NCBI RefSeq assembly: GCF_029543085.1
Contig: NZ_CP119967.1
Span: 2,320,501-2,384,500, forward strand
From: Pseudomonas sp. A34-9
Lineage (GTDB): Bacteria > Pseudomonadota > Gammaproteobacteria > Pseudomonadales > Pseudomonadaceae
Length of the DNA: 64,000 bases
Direction: 5' to 3'
Part shown: positions 48,172 to 58,652 of the stretch, in pieces
Numbering within the stretch: position 1 is the first letter of the stretch
How the letters are laid out: every line of letters begins with the position of its first letter
Made by a program: the position numbers and the translations under genes
Notes under the pieces: model-generated
The model's database searches: none
What the model was told of the DNA's origin: nothing
What the model saw: the letters and a program-made list of their open reading frames with translations, nothing else

Positions 48172-48474
48172 TCACTTTTTCGCCGGTGTGTTTGCCTTGC
48201 ATTTGGCAATCTGGCCCAGTGCTTTCTGCTGCAGTTCAGGGGTGGCCTTGTTGTCCATCAGGGCCTGGATGTCGGCAGCAGGATAAGACTTGATGGCATC
48301 AGCGCCACAAGCGCAGTGCGATTTGGCCGCAGCAGCGCCAATTTGCGGAGTTGCCGCTTGAGTGCACTGCGCCATGTACTTCTCACGCTCGCCCTTCGGC
48401 CAGTCGGCGTGGGCGCTCAATGGCAGCAGCATAACGATAGGGGCGACGACGGCGAACAGGGTATTCAGACGCAT
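48172..48474 (-). CDS. small exported protein, Cys-containing
   Basis: This 100-residue protein has a signal peptide (MRLNTLFAVVAPIVMLLPLSAHA) and a mature part with four Cys residues (KYMAQCTQAA, SHCACGADAI and AKCKANTPAKK), probably paired in the periplasm. The ATG at 48474 follows AAGGAGCATCCTCGC; an in-frame ATG at 48498 has no ribosome site. It lies upstream of and divergent from thrS. I do not recognise a function. Confidence 0.8.
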   Translation of the reverse strand: MRLNTLFAVVAPIVMLLPLSAHADWPKGEREKYMAQCTQAATPQIGAAAAKSHCACGADAIKSYPAADIQALMDNKATPELQQKALGQIAKCKANTPAKK

Positions 48475-48498
48475 GCGAGGATGCTCCTTGTGGGTCAA

Positions 48499-48845
48499 TG
48501 TCTTGTTATCTGAGGGCTGAAGAGGCCATCAAGTTCAGCACTCTGGCATAAAAACAGACGATTTGCCTTGTGATCAAACAGAGGCATAAGTGACCGCTCA
48601 TCTGTGCTAGGATGCCGGGCTCAAGCGTTCTCAGGCTCCGGATGACCTTCAGTCCCGACATCGGTCAACGTGCGAATATTTTGATTTGAATCCCAGTCAC
48701 TCTGGTTCGGTTTTCCGGTTGGCCGCAAGGCTCCTGCCGCTGTAAGGCAGGCGTTCGTCATTGAATGGCCTGGATCGGATCTTGTACTGGCTCATCCCAA
48801 CCCACGTGACCTTTGGTAGGGGTCACCACTAGGAGAGGAGGCGCC
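48499..48845 (+). promoter_or_regulatory. thrS operon leader and promoter region
   Basis: This 347-bp region has no gene. Its last part would be transcribed as the thrS leader. A hairpin gtgacc (48806-48811)/ggtcac (48821-48826) sits just before the AGGAGAGGAG ribosome site, a position where E. coli ThrRS represses its own mRNA. No match to the E. coli operator sequence was made, so self-control is only a suggestion. The exact promoter was not resolved. Confidence 0.45.
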
Positions 48846-50768
48846 ATGCCAACTATTACTCTTCCCGACGGCAGTCAACGTTCATTCGATCACCCGGTTT
48901 CCGTAGCCGAGGTCGCCGCATCCATTGGTGCCGGTCTGGCCAAAGCCACTCTGGCCGGCAAGGTCAATGGCCAACTGGTCGACGCCAGCGACATCATCAG
49001 CAGCGACGCGACCCTGCAAATCATCACGCCAAAGGATGAAGAGGGGCTGGAGATCATTCGTCACTCTTGCGCCCACCTGGTTGGCCACGCGGTCAAGCAG
49101 CTGTACCCGACTGCGAAAATGGTCATCGGGCCGGTCATCGACGAAGGCTTCTATTACGATATCGCCTTCGAGCGTCCTTTCACGCCGGACGACATGGCCG
49201 CTATCGAACAGCGCATGCAGCAGCTGATCGAAAAAGATTACGACGTCATCAAGAAAGTCACTCCGCGCGCCGAAGTGATCGAAGTGTTCAAGGCTCGCGG
49301 CGAAGACTACAAGCTGCGTCTGGTCGAGGACATGCCGAACGAGCAGGCCATGGGCCTGTACTATCACGAAGAATACGTCGATATGTGCCGCGGTCCGCAC
49401 GTGCCGAACACACGCTTCCTGAAATCCTTCAAGCTGACCAAGCTGTCGGGTGCCTACTGGCGCGGCGACGCCAAGAACGAGCAATTGCAGCGCGTTTACG
49501 GCACCGCTTGGGCAGATAAAAAGCAGCTGGCGGCTTACATCCAGCGCATCGAAGAAGCTGAAAAACGCGATCACCGCAAGATCGGCAAGCGTCTGGGCCT
49601 GTTCCACACCCAGGAAGAATCCCCGGGCATGGTGTTCTGGCACCCGAACGGCTGGACTCTGTACCAGGTGCTTGAGCAGTACATGCGCAAGATCCAGCGC
49701 GATAACGGCTACCTTGAAATCAAGACCCCTCAAGTCGTTGACCGCAGCCTGTGGGAGAAATCCGGGCACTGGGCCAACTACGCCGACAACATGTTCACCA
49801 CTCAGTCGGAAAATCGCGACTACGCCATCAAGCCAATGAACTGCCCATGCCACGTGCAGGTGTTCAACCAAGGCCTGAAGAGCTACCGCGAGCTGCCGAT
49901 GCGTCTGGCCGAGTTCGGTGCCTGCCACCGTAACGAGCCTTCGGGTGCGCTGCACGGCATCATGCGTGTACGTGCGTTCACTCAGGACGACGCCCACATC
50001 TTCTGCACCGAAGAGCAGATGCAGGCCGAATCCGCAGCGTTCATCAAGCTGACCATGGACGTTTATCGTGACTTCGGCTTTACCGATGTCGAGATGAAGC
50101 TGTCCACTCGTCCGGAAAAACGCGTCGGTTCCGACGAGCTGTGGGATCGCGCTGAGGCTGCACTGGCTGCAGCCCTTGATTCTGCGGGCCTGCCGTACGA
50201 TCTGCAGCCAGGCGAAGGTGCGTTCTACGGTCCGAAGATCGAGTTCTCGCTGAAAGATTGCCTCGGTCGCGTCTGGCAATGTGGTACCTTGCAGCTCGAT
50301 TTTAACCTGCCTGTCCGTTTGGGCGCTGAATACGTCTCCGAAGACAACAGCCGCAAACACCCGGTGATGTTACACCGTGCGATCCTCGGTTCCTTCGAGC
50401 GTTTCGTCGGGATTCTGATCGAGCACTACGAAGGTGCGTTCCCTGCCTGGCTGGCGCCAACCCAGGCAGTGATCATGAATATCACTGATAAACAGGCAGA
50501 TTTTGTTGCTGAAGTTGAAAAAACTCTCAACGAAAGCGGATTTCGTGCCAAGTCCGACTTGAGAAATGAAAAGATCGGCTTTAAAATCCGCGAGCATACT
50601 TTGCTCAAGGTTCCCTATCTTTTGGTTATCGGAGATAAGGAAGTCGAGATGCAGACTGTCGCTGTGCGTACTCGTGAAGGTGCTGACCTGGGCTCGATGC
50701 CCGTCGCCCAGTTCGCTGAGTTTCTCGCGCAAGCGGTTTCCCGGCGTGGTCGCCCAGATTCGGAGTAA
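48846..50768 (+). CDS. thrS: threonyl-tRNA synthetase
   Basis: This 640-residue class II synthetase has an N-terminal TGS domain ([19 protein letters not shown]), the editing domain ([26 protein letters not shown]), the zinc-binding catalytic core ([32 protein letters not shown]) and an anticodon-binding C-terminus. The ATG at 48846 follows AGGAGAGGAG; the in-frame codons before it fall in the leader hairpin. It heads the conserved operon thrS-infC-rpmI-rplT-pheS-pheT-ihfA. Confidence 0.97.
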   Translation: MPTITLPDGSQRSFDHPVSVAEVAASIGAGLAKATLAGKVNGQLVDASDIISSDATLQIITPKDEEGLEIIRHSCAHLVGHAVKQLYPTAKMVIGPVIDEGFYYDIAFERPFTPDDMAAIEQRMQQLIEKDYDVIKKVTPRAEVIEVFKARGEDYKLRLVEDMPNEQAMGLYYHEEYVDMCRGPHVPNTRFLKSFKLTKLSGAYWRGDAKNEQLQRVYGTAWADKKQLAAYIQRIEEAEKRDHRKIGKRLGLFHTQEESPGMVFWHPNGWTLYQVLEQYMRKIQRDNGYLEIKTPQVVDRSLWEKSGHWANYADNMFTTQSENRDYAIKPMNCPCHVQVFNQGLKSYRELPMRLAEFGACHRNEPSGALHGIMRVRAFTQDDAHIFCTEEQMQAESAAFIKLTMDVYRDFGFTDVEMKLSTRPEKRVGSDELWDRAEAALAAALDSAGLPYDLQPGEGAFYGPKIEFSLKDCLGRVWQCGTLQLDFNLPVRLGAEYVSEDNSRKHPVMLHRAILGSFERFVGILIEHYEGAFPAWLAPTQAVIMNITDKQADFVAEVEKTLNESGFRAKSDLRNEKIGFKIREHTLLKVPYLLVIGDKEVEMQTVAVRTREGADLGSMPVAQFAEFLAQAVSRRGRPDSE

Positions 50769-51319
50769 TTATTATTAAGCGTGAAATGAGACAAGATAAA
50801 CGAGCTGCACCGAAAGCCCCGATCAACGAGAATATCTCGGCACGCGAGGTTCGGTTAATTGGCGCTGATGGCGAGCAGATTGGCATCGTCTCGATTGATG
50901 AAGCGCTTCGTATTGCTGAAGAAGCAAAGCTTGATCTGGTGGAAATCTCCGCAGACGCAATCCCACCGGTTTGCCGTGTGATGGATTACGGCAAATCGAT
51001 CTTCGAAAAGAAGAAGCAGGTTGCCGCGGCGAAGAAGAATCAGAAGCAGATTCAGGTAAAAGAAATCAAGTTTCGTCCAGGGACGGAGGAAGGGGATTAC
51101 CAGGTAAAACTGCGCAACCTGGTACGTTTCCTGAGTGATGGGGACAGGGCCAAGGTATCCTTGCGATTCCGCGGCCGTGAGATGGCCCACCAGGAGCTGG
51201 GGATGGAACTCCTCAAGCGGGTTGAAGCTGACCTGCTCGAGTACGGTTCGGTCGAACAGCATCCTAAGATGGAAGGACGCCAGCTGATCATGGTCATCGC
51301 CCCGAAAAAGAAGAAGTAA
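50768..51319 (+). CDS. infC: translation initiation factor IF-3, AUU start
   Basis: IF-3 binds the 30S subunit and checks start codons. The body is clear ([15 protein letters not shown], then [18 protein letters not shown] and [13 protein letters not shown]). No AUG gives a usual start: the first ATG is at 50786, while three in-frame ATT codons at 50768, 50771 and 50774 lie just after GGAG (50762-50765). An AUU start is the rule for infC and lets IF-3 limit its own synthesis. Start at 50768 gives 183 residues; 50774 has the best spacing. The first ATT overlaps the thrS stop. Confidence 0.92.
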   Translation: MIIKREMRQDKRAAPKAPINENISAREVRLIGADGEQIGIVSIDEALRIAEEAKLDLVEISADAIPPVCRVMDYGKSIFEKKKQVAAAKKNQKQIQVKEIKFRPGTEEGDYQVKLRNLVRFLSDGDRAKVSLRFRGREMAHQELGMELLKRVEADLLEYGSVEQHPKMEGRQLIMVIAPKKKK

Positions 51320-51379
51320 TCAACAGGGCACGGCAGGCCTTCTGATTATGTTTATCAACTGAATGCGGAGTATCCGAAC

Positions 51380-51574
51380 ATGCCAAAAATGAAAACCAAA
51401 AGTGGTGCTGCTAAGCGGTTTCTGAAAACTGCTAACGGTATCAAGCACAAGCACGCTTTCAAGAGCCACATCCTGACTAAAATGTCGACCAAGCGTAAGC
51501 GTCAACTGCGCGGTAGCAGCTTGCTGCATCCGTCTGACGTGGCAAAAGTCGAGCGCATGCTGCGCCTTCGTTAA
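51380..51574 (+). CDS. rpmI: 50S ribosomal protein L35
   Basis: This 64-residue basic protein ([26 protein letters not shown] ... [19 protein letters not shown]) is complete and of usual length. It lies 60 bp after infC and 28 bp before rplT; in other proteobacteria L20 represses this gene pair. Confidence 0.97.
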   Translation: MPKMKTKSGAAKRFLKTANGIKHKHAFKSHILTKMSTKRKRQLRGSSLLHPSDVAKVERMLRLR

Positions 51575-51602
51575 TTTTAGTCAAGAATAGAGGAAGTAAC
51601 TC

Positions 51603-51959
51603 ATGGCTCGTGTAAAGCGTGGCGTCATTGCCCGTAAGCGTCACAAAAAAATTCTGAAACTTGCTAAAGGCTACTACGGCGCACGCTCCCGCGTATTCCG
51701 TGTTGCCAAGCAAGCGGTAATCAAGGCAGGCCAATACGCCTACCGTGACCGTCGTCAGAAAAAACGTCAGTTCCGCGCTCTGTGGATCGCTCGTATCAAC
51801 GCTGGTGCTCGTGTTAACGGTCTATCCTACAGCCGTTTCATCGCTGGCCTGAAAAAAGCGTCCATCGAGATCGACCGTAAGGTTCTGGCTGATCTGGCAG
51901 TGAACGAAAAAGCGGTGTTTGCTGCGATTGTCGAGAAAGCTAAAGCCACCTTGGCTTAA
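51603..51959 (+). CDS. rplT: 50S ribosomal protein L20
   Basis: This 118-residue protein ([29 protein letters not shown], then [19 protein letters not shown] segment) has the long basic N-terminal extension that binds 23S rRNA and is needed early in 50S assembly. AGGAAG precedes the ATG. A strong hairpin terminator or attenuator separates it from pheS. Confidence 0.97.
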   Translation: MARVKRGVIARKRHKKILKLAKGYYGARSRVFRVAKQAVIKAGQYAYRDRRQKKRQFRALWIARINAGARVNGLSYSRFIAGLKKASIEIDRKVLADLAVNEKAVFAAIVEKAKATLA

Positions 51960-52014
51960 GTACCCCCGACAATCACCCGGCCTCACTTCCGTGGGGTCAG
52001 GTGGTAAACGTCTT

Positions 52015-53085
<1,071 letters not shown>

Positions 53086-53111
53086 TCGTAACGAATTCTT
53101 AGGAGAGCAGG

Positions 53112-55490
53112 ATGAAATTCAGTGAACAATGGCTGCGTGGCTGGGTTAGCCCGCAGGTAGATCGCGACGAGCTGGTTGCTCGTCTGTCGATGGCTGGCCT
53201 TGAGGTCGATAGCGTGACCCCGGCTGCCGGTGTTTTCAGCGGCGTGGTGGTGGGCGAGGTGCTGAGCACTGAGCAACACCCTGATGCCGACAAGTTGCGC
53301 GTGTGCCAGGTGAGCAATGGCGCGGAAACTTTCCAGGTCGTGTGCGGTGCGCCCAACGTGCGTCCGGGCCTGAAGATTCCTTTCGCCATGATTGGCGCTG
53401 AACTGCCAGGCGATTTCAAGATCAAGAAAGCCAAGCTGCGTGGCGTCGAATCCAACGGCATGCTCTGCTCGCAAGCCGAGCTGCAGATCGGTGAAGGCAA
53501 TGACGGCCTGATGGAGCTGCCGGCCGATGCGCCGGTGGGCGAAGACTTCCGTGTGTACCTGGATCTGGAAGACGCCAGCATCGAGGTCGACCTGACCCCG
53601 AACCGCGGCGACTGCCTGTCCCTGGCCGGTCTGGCCCGTGAAGTCGGCGCACTGTACGACGCGCCGGTTACTCGTCCGGTCGTGATGACCGTTCCAGCCG
53701 TGCACGACGAAGTGCGTTCGGTAGACGTGCTGGCGCCAGCCGCGTGCCCACGTTACCTGGGTCGCGTTATCCGTAACGTCGATCTGTCCCGGCCAACGCC
53801 GCTGTGGATGATTGAGCGTCTGCGTCGCGCTGACGTGCGCAGCATCGACGCTGCCGTCGACATCACCAACTACGTGATGCTCGAGTTGGGTCAGCCGCTG
53901 CACGCCTTCGATCTCGCCGAAATCAATGGCGGGATCCGTGTGCGCATGGCGGAAGAGGGCGAGAAGCTGGTGCTGCTCGACGGTCAGGAAGTCAGCCTGC
54001 GTAGCGATACGCTGGTGATCGCTGACCACTCCCGCGCCCTGGCGATTGCCGGTGTGATGGGCGGCGAGCACAGCGGTGTGTCCGCGACGACTCGCGACGT
54101 ATTCCTGGAAAGTGCGTTCTTCGACCAGATCGCTGTTGCTGGCAAGGCCCGTTCCTATGGCCTGCACACCGATGCGTCACACCGCTACGAGCGTGGCGTC
54201 GACTGGCAACTGGCCCGTGAAGCCATGGAGCGCGCCACTGGCCTGCTGCTGGACATCACTGGCGGCGAAGCCGGCCCGATCATCGAGACTGTCAGCGAGC
54301 AGCACCTGCCGTCGATCGCGCCGATCACCCTGCGTTCCCAGCGCATCAGCCAGATGCTTGGTATGGAAATGGATTCGGCCCAGGTCGAGCGTTTGCTCGG
54401 CGGCCTGGGTCTTGGTATTACTGCCGACGGTGAAGGCCAGTGGCGCGTAGAAGTACCAAGCCACCGCTTCGACATCAGCCTGGAAGTCGATCTGATCGAA
54501 GAGCTGGCCCGTCTGTACGGCTACAACCGTCTGCCGGTTCGTTACCCGCAAGCGCGTCTGGCGCCACAAGCCAAAGCTGAAGCGCGTAGCGATCTGCCGG
54601 AACTGCGTCGTCTGCTGGTAGCGCGTGGTTATCAGGAAGCGATCACTTACAGCTTCATCGATCCTCGTCAGTTCGAACTGTTCAATCCGGGCGTCGAGCC
54701 GCTGTTGCTGGCCAATCCGATCTCCAATGACATGGCTGCCATGCGCTCGTCTTTGTGGCCGGGTCTGGTTAAAGCGCTGCAGCACAACCTCAACCGTCAG
54801 CAGGATCGCGTGCGACTCTTCGAAAGCGGTCTGCGCTTCGTTGGGCAGCTTGAAGGTCTGAAGCAAGAGCCGATGCTGTCTGGCGTGGTTTGCGGCAGCC
54901 GTCTGCCGGAAGGCTGGGCACAAGGTCGCGATACCGTCGATTTCTTCGACGTCAAGGCTGACGTGGAAGCGGTGCTGGGCTTCGCCGGTGCACTGGATTC
55001 GTTCACTTTCGCTCCGGGCAAACACCCGGCGCTGCACCCGGGTCAAACCGCGCGCATCGAGCGAGAAGGGCGTGAAGTCGGTTTCATCGGCGCCATTCAC
55101 CCGGAATTGTCGAAGGCGCTGGGTCTGGACCGTCCAGTCTTCGTTTTCGAGCTGGTTCTGGCTGAAGTGGCACTCGGTAAAATGCCGAAATTCCATGAGT
55201 TGTCGCGCTTTCCTGAAGTGCGTCGTGACCTTGCACTGATTGCGCACAAAGACGTCGCGTCCGCAGCCGTACTGGACGTAATCCGTGAAAATGCAGGCGA
55301 ATGGCTCACAGATCTCAGGCTGTTTGACGTGTATCAGGGTAAAGGTATTGATCCTGATAGAAAAAGCCTTGCAGTTGGCTTGACCTGGCAGCATCCATCG
55401 CGCACTCTTAATGACGATGAGGTGAATTCGACGACGCAAAATATCCTCACCTCGCTCGAACAAAGGTTGAACGCCACGTTAAGGAAGTGA
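53112..55490 (+). CDS. pheT: phenylalanyl-tRNA synthetase beta subunit
   Basis: The 792-residue beta subunit has an N-terminal tRNA-binding OB domain (about residues 40-150, GEVLSTEQHPDADKLRVCQV), the B3/B4 editing domain, the B5 domain, a class II-like core, and the C-terminal ferredoxin-fold anticodon-binding domain (LSRFPEVRRDLALIAHKDV). It hydrolyses mischarged Tyr-tRNA-Phe and holds PheS in the tetramer. ihfA follows after 3 nt. Confidence 0.97.
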   Translation: MKFSEQWLRGWVSPQVDRDELVARLSMAGLEVDSVTPAAGVFSGVVVGEVLSTEQHPDADKLRVCQVSNGAETFQVVCGAPNVRPGLKIPFAMIGAELPGDFKIKKAKLRGVESNGMLCSQAELQIGEGNDGLMELPADAPVGEDFRVYLDLEDASIEVDLTPNRGDCLSLAGLAREVGALYDAPVTRPVVMTVPAVHDEVRSVDVLAPAACPRYLGRVIRNVDLSRPTPLWMIERLRRADVRSIDAAVDITNYVMLELGQPLHAFDLAEINGGIRVRMAEEGEKLVLLDGQEVSLRSDTLVIADHSRALAIAGVMGGEHSGVSATTRDVFLESAFFDQIAVAGKARSYGLHTDASHRYERGVDWQLAREAMERATGLLLDITGGEAGPIIETVSEQHLPSIAPITLRSQRISQMLGMEMDSAQVERLLGGLGLGITADGEGQWRVEVPSHRFDISLEVDLIEELARLYGYNRLPVRYPQARLAPQAKAEARSDLPELRRLLVARGYQEAITYSFIDPRQFELFNPGVEPLLLANPISNDMAAMRSSLWPGLVKALQHNLNRQQDRVRLFESGLRFVGQLEGLKQEPMLSGVVCGSRLPEGWAQGRDTVDFFDVKADVEAVLGFAGALDSFTFAPGKHPALHPGQTARIEREGREVGFIGAIHPELSKALGLDRPVFVFELVLAEVALGKMPKFHELSRFPEVRRDLALIAHKDVASAAVLDVIRENAGEWLTDLRLFDVYQGKGIDPDRKSLAVGLTWQHPSRTLNDDEVNSTTQNILTSLEQRLNATLRK

Positions 55491-55493
55491 CGT

Positions 55494-55796
55494 ATGGGGG
55501 CTTTGACGAAAGCTGAGATGGCGGAACGTCTGTATGAAGAGCTGGGCCTGAACAAGCGGGAAGCCAAGGAATTGGTCGAACTGTTTTTCGAGGAAATCAG
55601 GCACGCTCTTGAAGACAACGAGCAGGTCAAATTGTCCGGTTTCGGCAATTTCGACCTTCGGGACAAACGCCAGCGGCCTGGCCGCAACCCGAAAACGGGG
55701 GAAGAAATCCCGATCACGGCTCGCCGTGTGGTCACCTTTCGTCCAGGGCAGAAGTTGAAGGCCCGAGTTGAGGCTTATGCTGGAACCAAGTCATAA
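55494..55796 (+). CDS. ihfA: integration host factor alpha subunit
   Basis: This 100-residue DNA-bending protein pairs with IhfB. The HU/IHF fold is clear, with the DNA-intercalating arm sequence [31 protein letters not shown]. It starts 3 nt after pheT, with AAGGAAGT just before, and its last 20 bp overlap the next gene. It is also relevant to integrase-type recombination such as that of the element inserted at the nearby tRNA-Pro. Confidence 0.96.
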   Translation: MGALTKAEMAERLYEELGLNKREAKELVELFFEEIRHALEDNEQVKLSGFGNFDLRDKRQRPGRNPKTGEEIPITARRVVTFRPGQKLKARVEAYAGTKS

Positions 55797-56133
55797 CGAC
55801 GAACTACCCGTCATCCCGGGCAAACGCTACTTCACCATCGGTGAAGTCAGCGAGCTGTGTGCCGTAAAGCCACATGTGCTGCGCTACTGGGAGCAGGAGT
55901 TTCCTCAACTCAACCCCGTCAAACGCCGCGGAAACCGCCGGTATTATCAGCGCCAGGACGTGCTGATGATCCGGCAGATCCGCGCGCTTCTTTACGATCA
56001 AGGTTTCACCATCGGCGGCGCACGCTTGCGTCTGTCCGGTGATGAAGCCAAAGACGACACGACCCAATACAAGCAGATGATTCGGCAGATGATTGCCGAG
56101 TTGGAAGATGTACTGGTGGTTCTCAAGAAATAA
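55777..56133 (+). CDS. MerR-family transcriptional regulator
   Basis: This 118-residue protein has the MerR winged helix ([47 protein letters not shown]) and a C-terminal coiled coil ([24 protein letters not shown]), but no effector domain. The ATG at 55777 (MLEPSHNDE) lies inside the end of ihfA, so the two are coupled. This short regulator is conserved after ihfA in proteobacteria, and its regulon is unknown. An imperfect T-poor hairpin at 56140-56168 follows. Confidence 0.88.
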   Translation: MLEPSHNDELPVIPGKRYFTIGEVSELCAVKPHVLRYWEQEFPQLNPVKRRGNRRYYQRQDVLMIRQIRALLYDQGFTIGGARLRLSGDEAKDDTTQYKQMIRQMIAELEDVLVVLKK

Positions 56134-56222
56134 AAAGCAGCGTTTGAATACTTCCAGTTTTCAAACGCTTGCGCTATATTCTTGAGCGTTCTTCGAGATG
56201 AAGAACGAGTTGCAAAACCAGT

Positions 56223-56299
56223 CGGGGCGTAGCGCAGTCCGGTAGCGCACTAGCATGGGGTGCTAGGGGTCGAGTGTTCGAATCACTCCGTCCCGACCA
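56223..56299 (+). tRNA. tRNA-Pro (GGG), integration site
   Basis: A 77-nt tRNA with encoded CCA. The acceptor CGGGGCG pairs with CGTCCCG (one G-U). The anticodon stem CTAGC/GCTAG holds loop ATGGGGT, with GGG at 56257-56259. An integrase gene lies just downstream in the usual orientation, so the 3' part of this tRNA is the likely att core. The gene itself is intact. Confidence 0.94.
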
Positions 56300-56325
56300 T
56301 TATTCCTGAGTAAAATCAGACACTT

Positions 56326-56353
56326 AAGCCGATCATCTAGATCGGTTTTTTTG
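56326..56353 (+). terminator. terminator after tRNA-Pro
   Basis: ccgatc (56329-56334) pairs with gatcgg (56340-56345), extended by weaker outer pairs, and is followed by seven T residues. Confidence 0.85.
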
Positions 56354-56358
56354 TGCCT

Positions 56359-56389
56359 GCGCAAAACCCGCGCAAAACTTGCGCAAAAC
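56359..56389. repeat. three GCGCAAAAC repeats at the integrase 3' end (att-associated)
   Basis: GCGCAAAAC occurs at 56359-56367, 56370-56378 and 56381-56389, an exact 11-bp period, that is one helical turn. It reaches the integrase stop codon. This arrangement is what tyrosine-recombinase arm sites look like. The same GCAAAAC heptamer and period occur at 33040-33068. Confidence 0.75.
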
Positions 56390-57504
56390 TACCCGATGAT
56401 TTCGCTGATATTGAGGTCTGGAATTGCTTCCGACCAGACAATCTCGGCGTGGTCCTTCTGATAGTTCTTGGTCATGGTTTCGCTGGCGTGGCCGGCGATC
56501 GTCTGACCGTCCTTTCCTGCTTTCTTGTATAGGTGCAGCGACAGCGCCCGCACTTCATGGAAGCCCGGCATTTCCTCTTCCTTCCATCCTTTGTAACAAC
56601 CCGCCGCTTCCCGGGCCTCCTTGAAGGCTCGCGTCAAATATCGCTCTTCGACCTGAGTCCAGTGGTCCTTCGTCTGCGCCTGCTTCTGTTTTTTGCGGTC
56701 TGGCCGGCGGTGGATCAGGTAAGGTGAGACGATGTCATCCCGGCACCGGCTGATTACCGCCTGGAGTTCTTCGGTCACTTTGAACCGGATCCACGCCGCA
56801 TCACTGGCTTTGGCCGTCTTCTGCTGCACCACATACAAAAAACCTTCCCGAACACCATCGAATCGCATATTCAAGATGTCCGTCCGGCGCTGTGCGGTGA
56901 TCAGTGCCAAGTCGATAGCGTTCTGCAGCCAGAACGGCGACTTCTTCCGGATGGCTTTCAGGCCTTCGATGGTATGGCGCTTGCGTTGCTTCTTCTCGAT
57001 CCGGTTGATGGTGCTGGCCGCTGGGTTGTCTGGGCAAAGGCCTTTGGCCGCTGCGTGGTTGAAGATGTCGATCAGCAGGGCGCGGCACTGGTTGGCAGTG
57101 CGCGGCGTGAGGGCATCCAGCATCTCGGCGATCATGCGGATCGTGATCTGGTCGACCGCTTTGCCTTCGAACTGTTTCCGGAAGCGCCGGAAGTGCACGG
57201 CGTAAAGGCCCAAGGTCCCTTTTGCCAGTTCCCGTGGCGGCAGCACGTCGCGCTCGTATGTGTCCAGGAAGCCGGCGAACAATTCCGACGTGCTGCCCAT
57301 CACGGCACCGATCAGGTCGGCGCCGCGCATGAACTCCAGATTCAACTGCTTCGCGGCATCGATCGCTTTGATTCGGTCGGAGCCGAACTGGAACCACTTA
57401 CCGTCGGTAGGCCGGCGGTAGCGATAAGTCGAGCGCCGCGAATCGAAATACAGGTTCTGCGGGAGGCTCTTATTCGCCTTGTTGCGCGGCCGTGGGACCA
57501 TCAT
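56389..57504 (-). CDS. int: tyrosine recombinase (phage-type integrase)
   Basis: This 371-residue integrase drives site-specific recombination at the tRNA-Pro gene. The N-terminal part (NLYFDSRRSTYRYRRPTDGK) resembles an arm-binding domain, followed by a core-binding domain (about residues 60-160). The catalytic half contains Arg (ITAQRRTDILNMRFDG), the His/Arg box (FHEVRALSLHLYKKAG), and HASETMTKNYQKD with the nucleophilic Tyr. It is thus complete. The ATG at 57504 (or 57501) follows AAAGGAG and overlaps the excisionase-like stop. Confidence 0.92.
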   Translation of the reverse strand: MMVPRPRNKANKSLPQNLYFDSRRSTYRYRRPTDGKWFQFGSDRIKAIDAAKQLNLEFMRGADLIGAVMGSTSELFAGFLDTYERDVLPPRELAKGTLGLYAVHFRRFRKQFEGKAVDQITIRMIAEMLDALTPRTANQCRALLIDIFNHAAAKGLCPDNPAASTINRIEKKQRKRHTIEGLKAIRKKSPFWLQNAIDLALITAQRRTDILNMRFDGVREGFLYVVQQKTAKASDAAWIRFKVTEELQAVISRCRDDIVSPYLIHRRPDRKKQKQAQTKDHWTQVEERYLTRAFKEAREAAGCYKGWKEEEMPGFHEVRALSLHLYKKAGKDGQTIAGHASETMTKNYQKDHAEIVWSEAIPDLNISEIIG

Positions 57505-57713
57505 GCAGCTCCTTTCAATACCATCGTGACCAGGTCGTTGCCTTCCGACTTGCTGAACGCCGTCCAATCGACGTACCAGAGTTTTCCAATCTGCTCACCG
57601 GGCACCTGACCGTTACGGATGTAGTTGCGGATTGCTTGGGGGCACGGGGGAGTGCCGTTTGCGCCCCATCGCCGACGTTGAAATTCGCTGATCTTGATCA
57701 ATTCTCGATTCAT
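57501..57713 (-). CDS. excisionase-like protein
   Basis: This 70-residue basic protein (NRELIKISEFQRRRWGANG, then PQAIRNYIRNGQVPGEQIGKLWYVD) has the winged-helix form typical of phage Xis or MerR-like excisionases, including the GxxW-type wing. Its stop overlaps the integrase start, so the two are translationally coupled as in many int-xis pairs. GAGGTAATCA precedes the ATG. It probably controls the direction of recombination; this is inferred from fold and position. Confidence 0.75.
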   Translation of the reverse strand: MNRELIKISEFQRRRWGANGTPPCPQAIRNYIRNGQVPGEQIGKLWYVDWTAFSKSEGNDLVTMVLKGAA

Positions 57714-57761
57714 TGATTACCTCGGAAGCATCCGCGACGGATCGGCTGACATCATGATGGA

Positions 57762-58097
57762 TTAGGCGGTTGCCAACTGGGCGCGGCGGAGAGGGAAGGC
57801 CTCTCCCTCCCACGGTCCCGGCTTCCCGCGTATCACGCCATACTGTTTGTAACGCTGAGGTCTTTTGCTGGAGAACAGCTTCTCACAAGCTTCAAACAGG
57901 GCTTTCTCCCCCTTGAGAGCGATCAGCTCTTGCCCTGCAATTGACCCCACCTGAACCCATCCCGACTTGTCGCGACCATAGTTCTCAGTCTTGAACAGCC
58001 GGTAACGATTTCGGTGCCCAGTACTGGGAGAGGAGGTCTCAGTGTTCAGGTAGAAATGGATCCCATCCCGGTGAGTGCGAAGGATTGTTTTAGCCAT
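57762..58097 (-). CDS. hypothetical element-encoded protein
   Basis: This 111-residue protein begins AKTILRTHRDGIHFYLNTETSS and has a basic, Tyr-rich middle (RNRYRLFKTENYGRDKSGWVQVG) with a proline/glycine-rich end. There is no signal peptide or membrane segment. Its ATG overlaps the stop of the gene before it (HNG-stop within ATGGCTAA), so the two are coupled in a leftward operon ahead of xis-int. I do not recognise it. Confidence 0.62.
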   Translation of the reverse strand: MAKTILRTHRDGIHFYLNTETSSPSTGHRNRYRLFKTENYGRDKSGWVQVGSIAGQELIALKGEKALFEACEKLFSSKRPQRYKQYGVIRGKPGPWEGEAFPLRRAQLATA

Positions 58098-58275
58098 TGT
58101 GCAACTCCGGTTTGGTTACGGAACGAAGGTTCAGCAGCTTGATGCCGCACGCTTTAGCCAACTCCTGCAGATCCTGTACGGTGGTCTGATCTCGCTTCAT
58201 TGCCATTCCCAGATCTATCAGGCGCTGGCCGAACTCTGCAAATTCGCTTGCTTGGCTCTGTGTTTGATTCGTCAT
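58090..58275 (-). CDS. small hypothetical protein
   Basis: This 61-residue protein (TNQTQSQASEFAEFGQRLIDLGMAMKRDQTTVQDLQELAKACGIKLLNL) is likely to be all helical and is probably cytoplasmic. The ATG at 58275 follows a GAGAAG stretch. The frame is open to 58416, but that part has no ribosome site. It overlaps the start of the next leftward gene by 8 nt. It is the first gene of the leftward block in the element. Confidence 0.58.
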   Translation of the reverse strand: MTNQTQSQASEFAEFGQRLIDLGMAMKRDQTTVQDLQELAKACGIKLLNLRSVTKPELHNG

Positions 58276-58652
58276 GGTCTGTCTTCTCAGTTGTTGTAGC
58301 CAAAAATGCACTTTCTCCAGACGAGCAAATGCCTGCCGCGTTTGTTGGCGTTCGCGCAGGATGATCAGAGCTCTAGGTTGTCGTGTGGCAAAGGAGATGC
58401 AGACAGAGATTAGCAAAAGCTAAAACAAAACTCAATGCGAGTTGCTAAATGTTATCTGAGATTCGCTTTCCCGGTTCAGGCCGAGCCAGTTGCCACTCGT
58501 GGTGGCGATTTAATGGTGCTAGATTTCGGCCACTGTATGTCGCTCGGCCTCGGCTTGAATAATCAGGTTTGGATCTGGTGACGACGAAGGCCGTAGGCGA
58601 GTGCTCCACTAGTACTCGATCCTGCACGGGTAGGGTGTCCAAGGAAGAACCT
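58276..58652. other. gene-free divergent region of the element
   Basis: This 377-bp region lies between the leftward and rightward blocks. I see no supportable gene. The small frames on the minus strand (such as 58445-58687) lack codon bias and ribosome sites. Promoters for both blocks must lie here, but none is clear. Nothing resembling a phage repressor gene is present. Confidence 0.5.
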
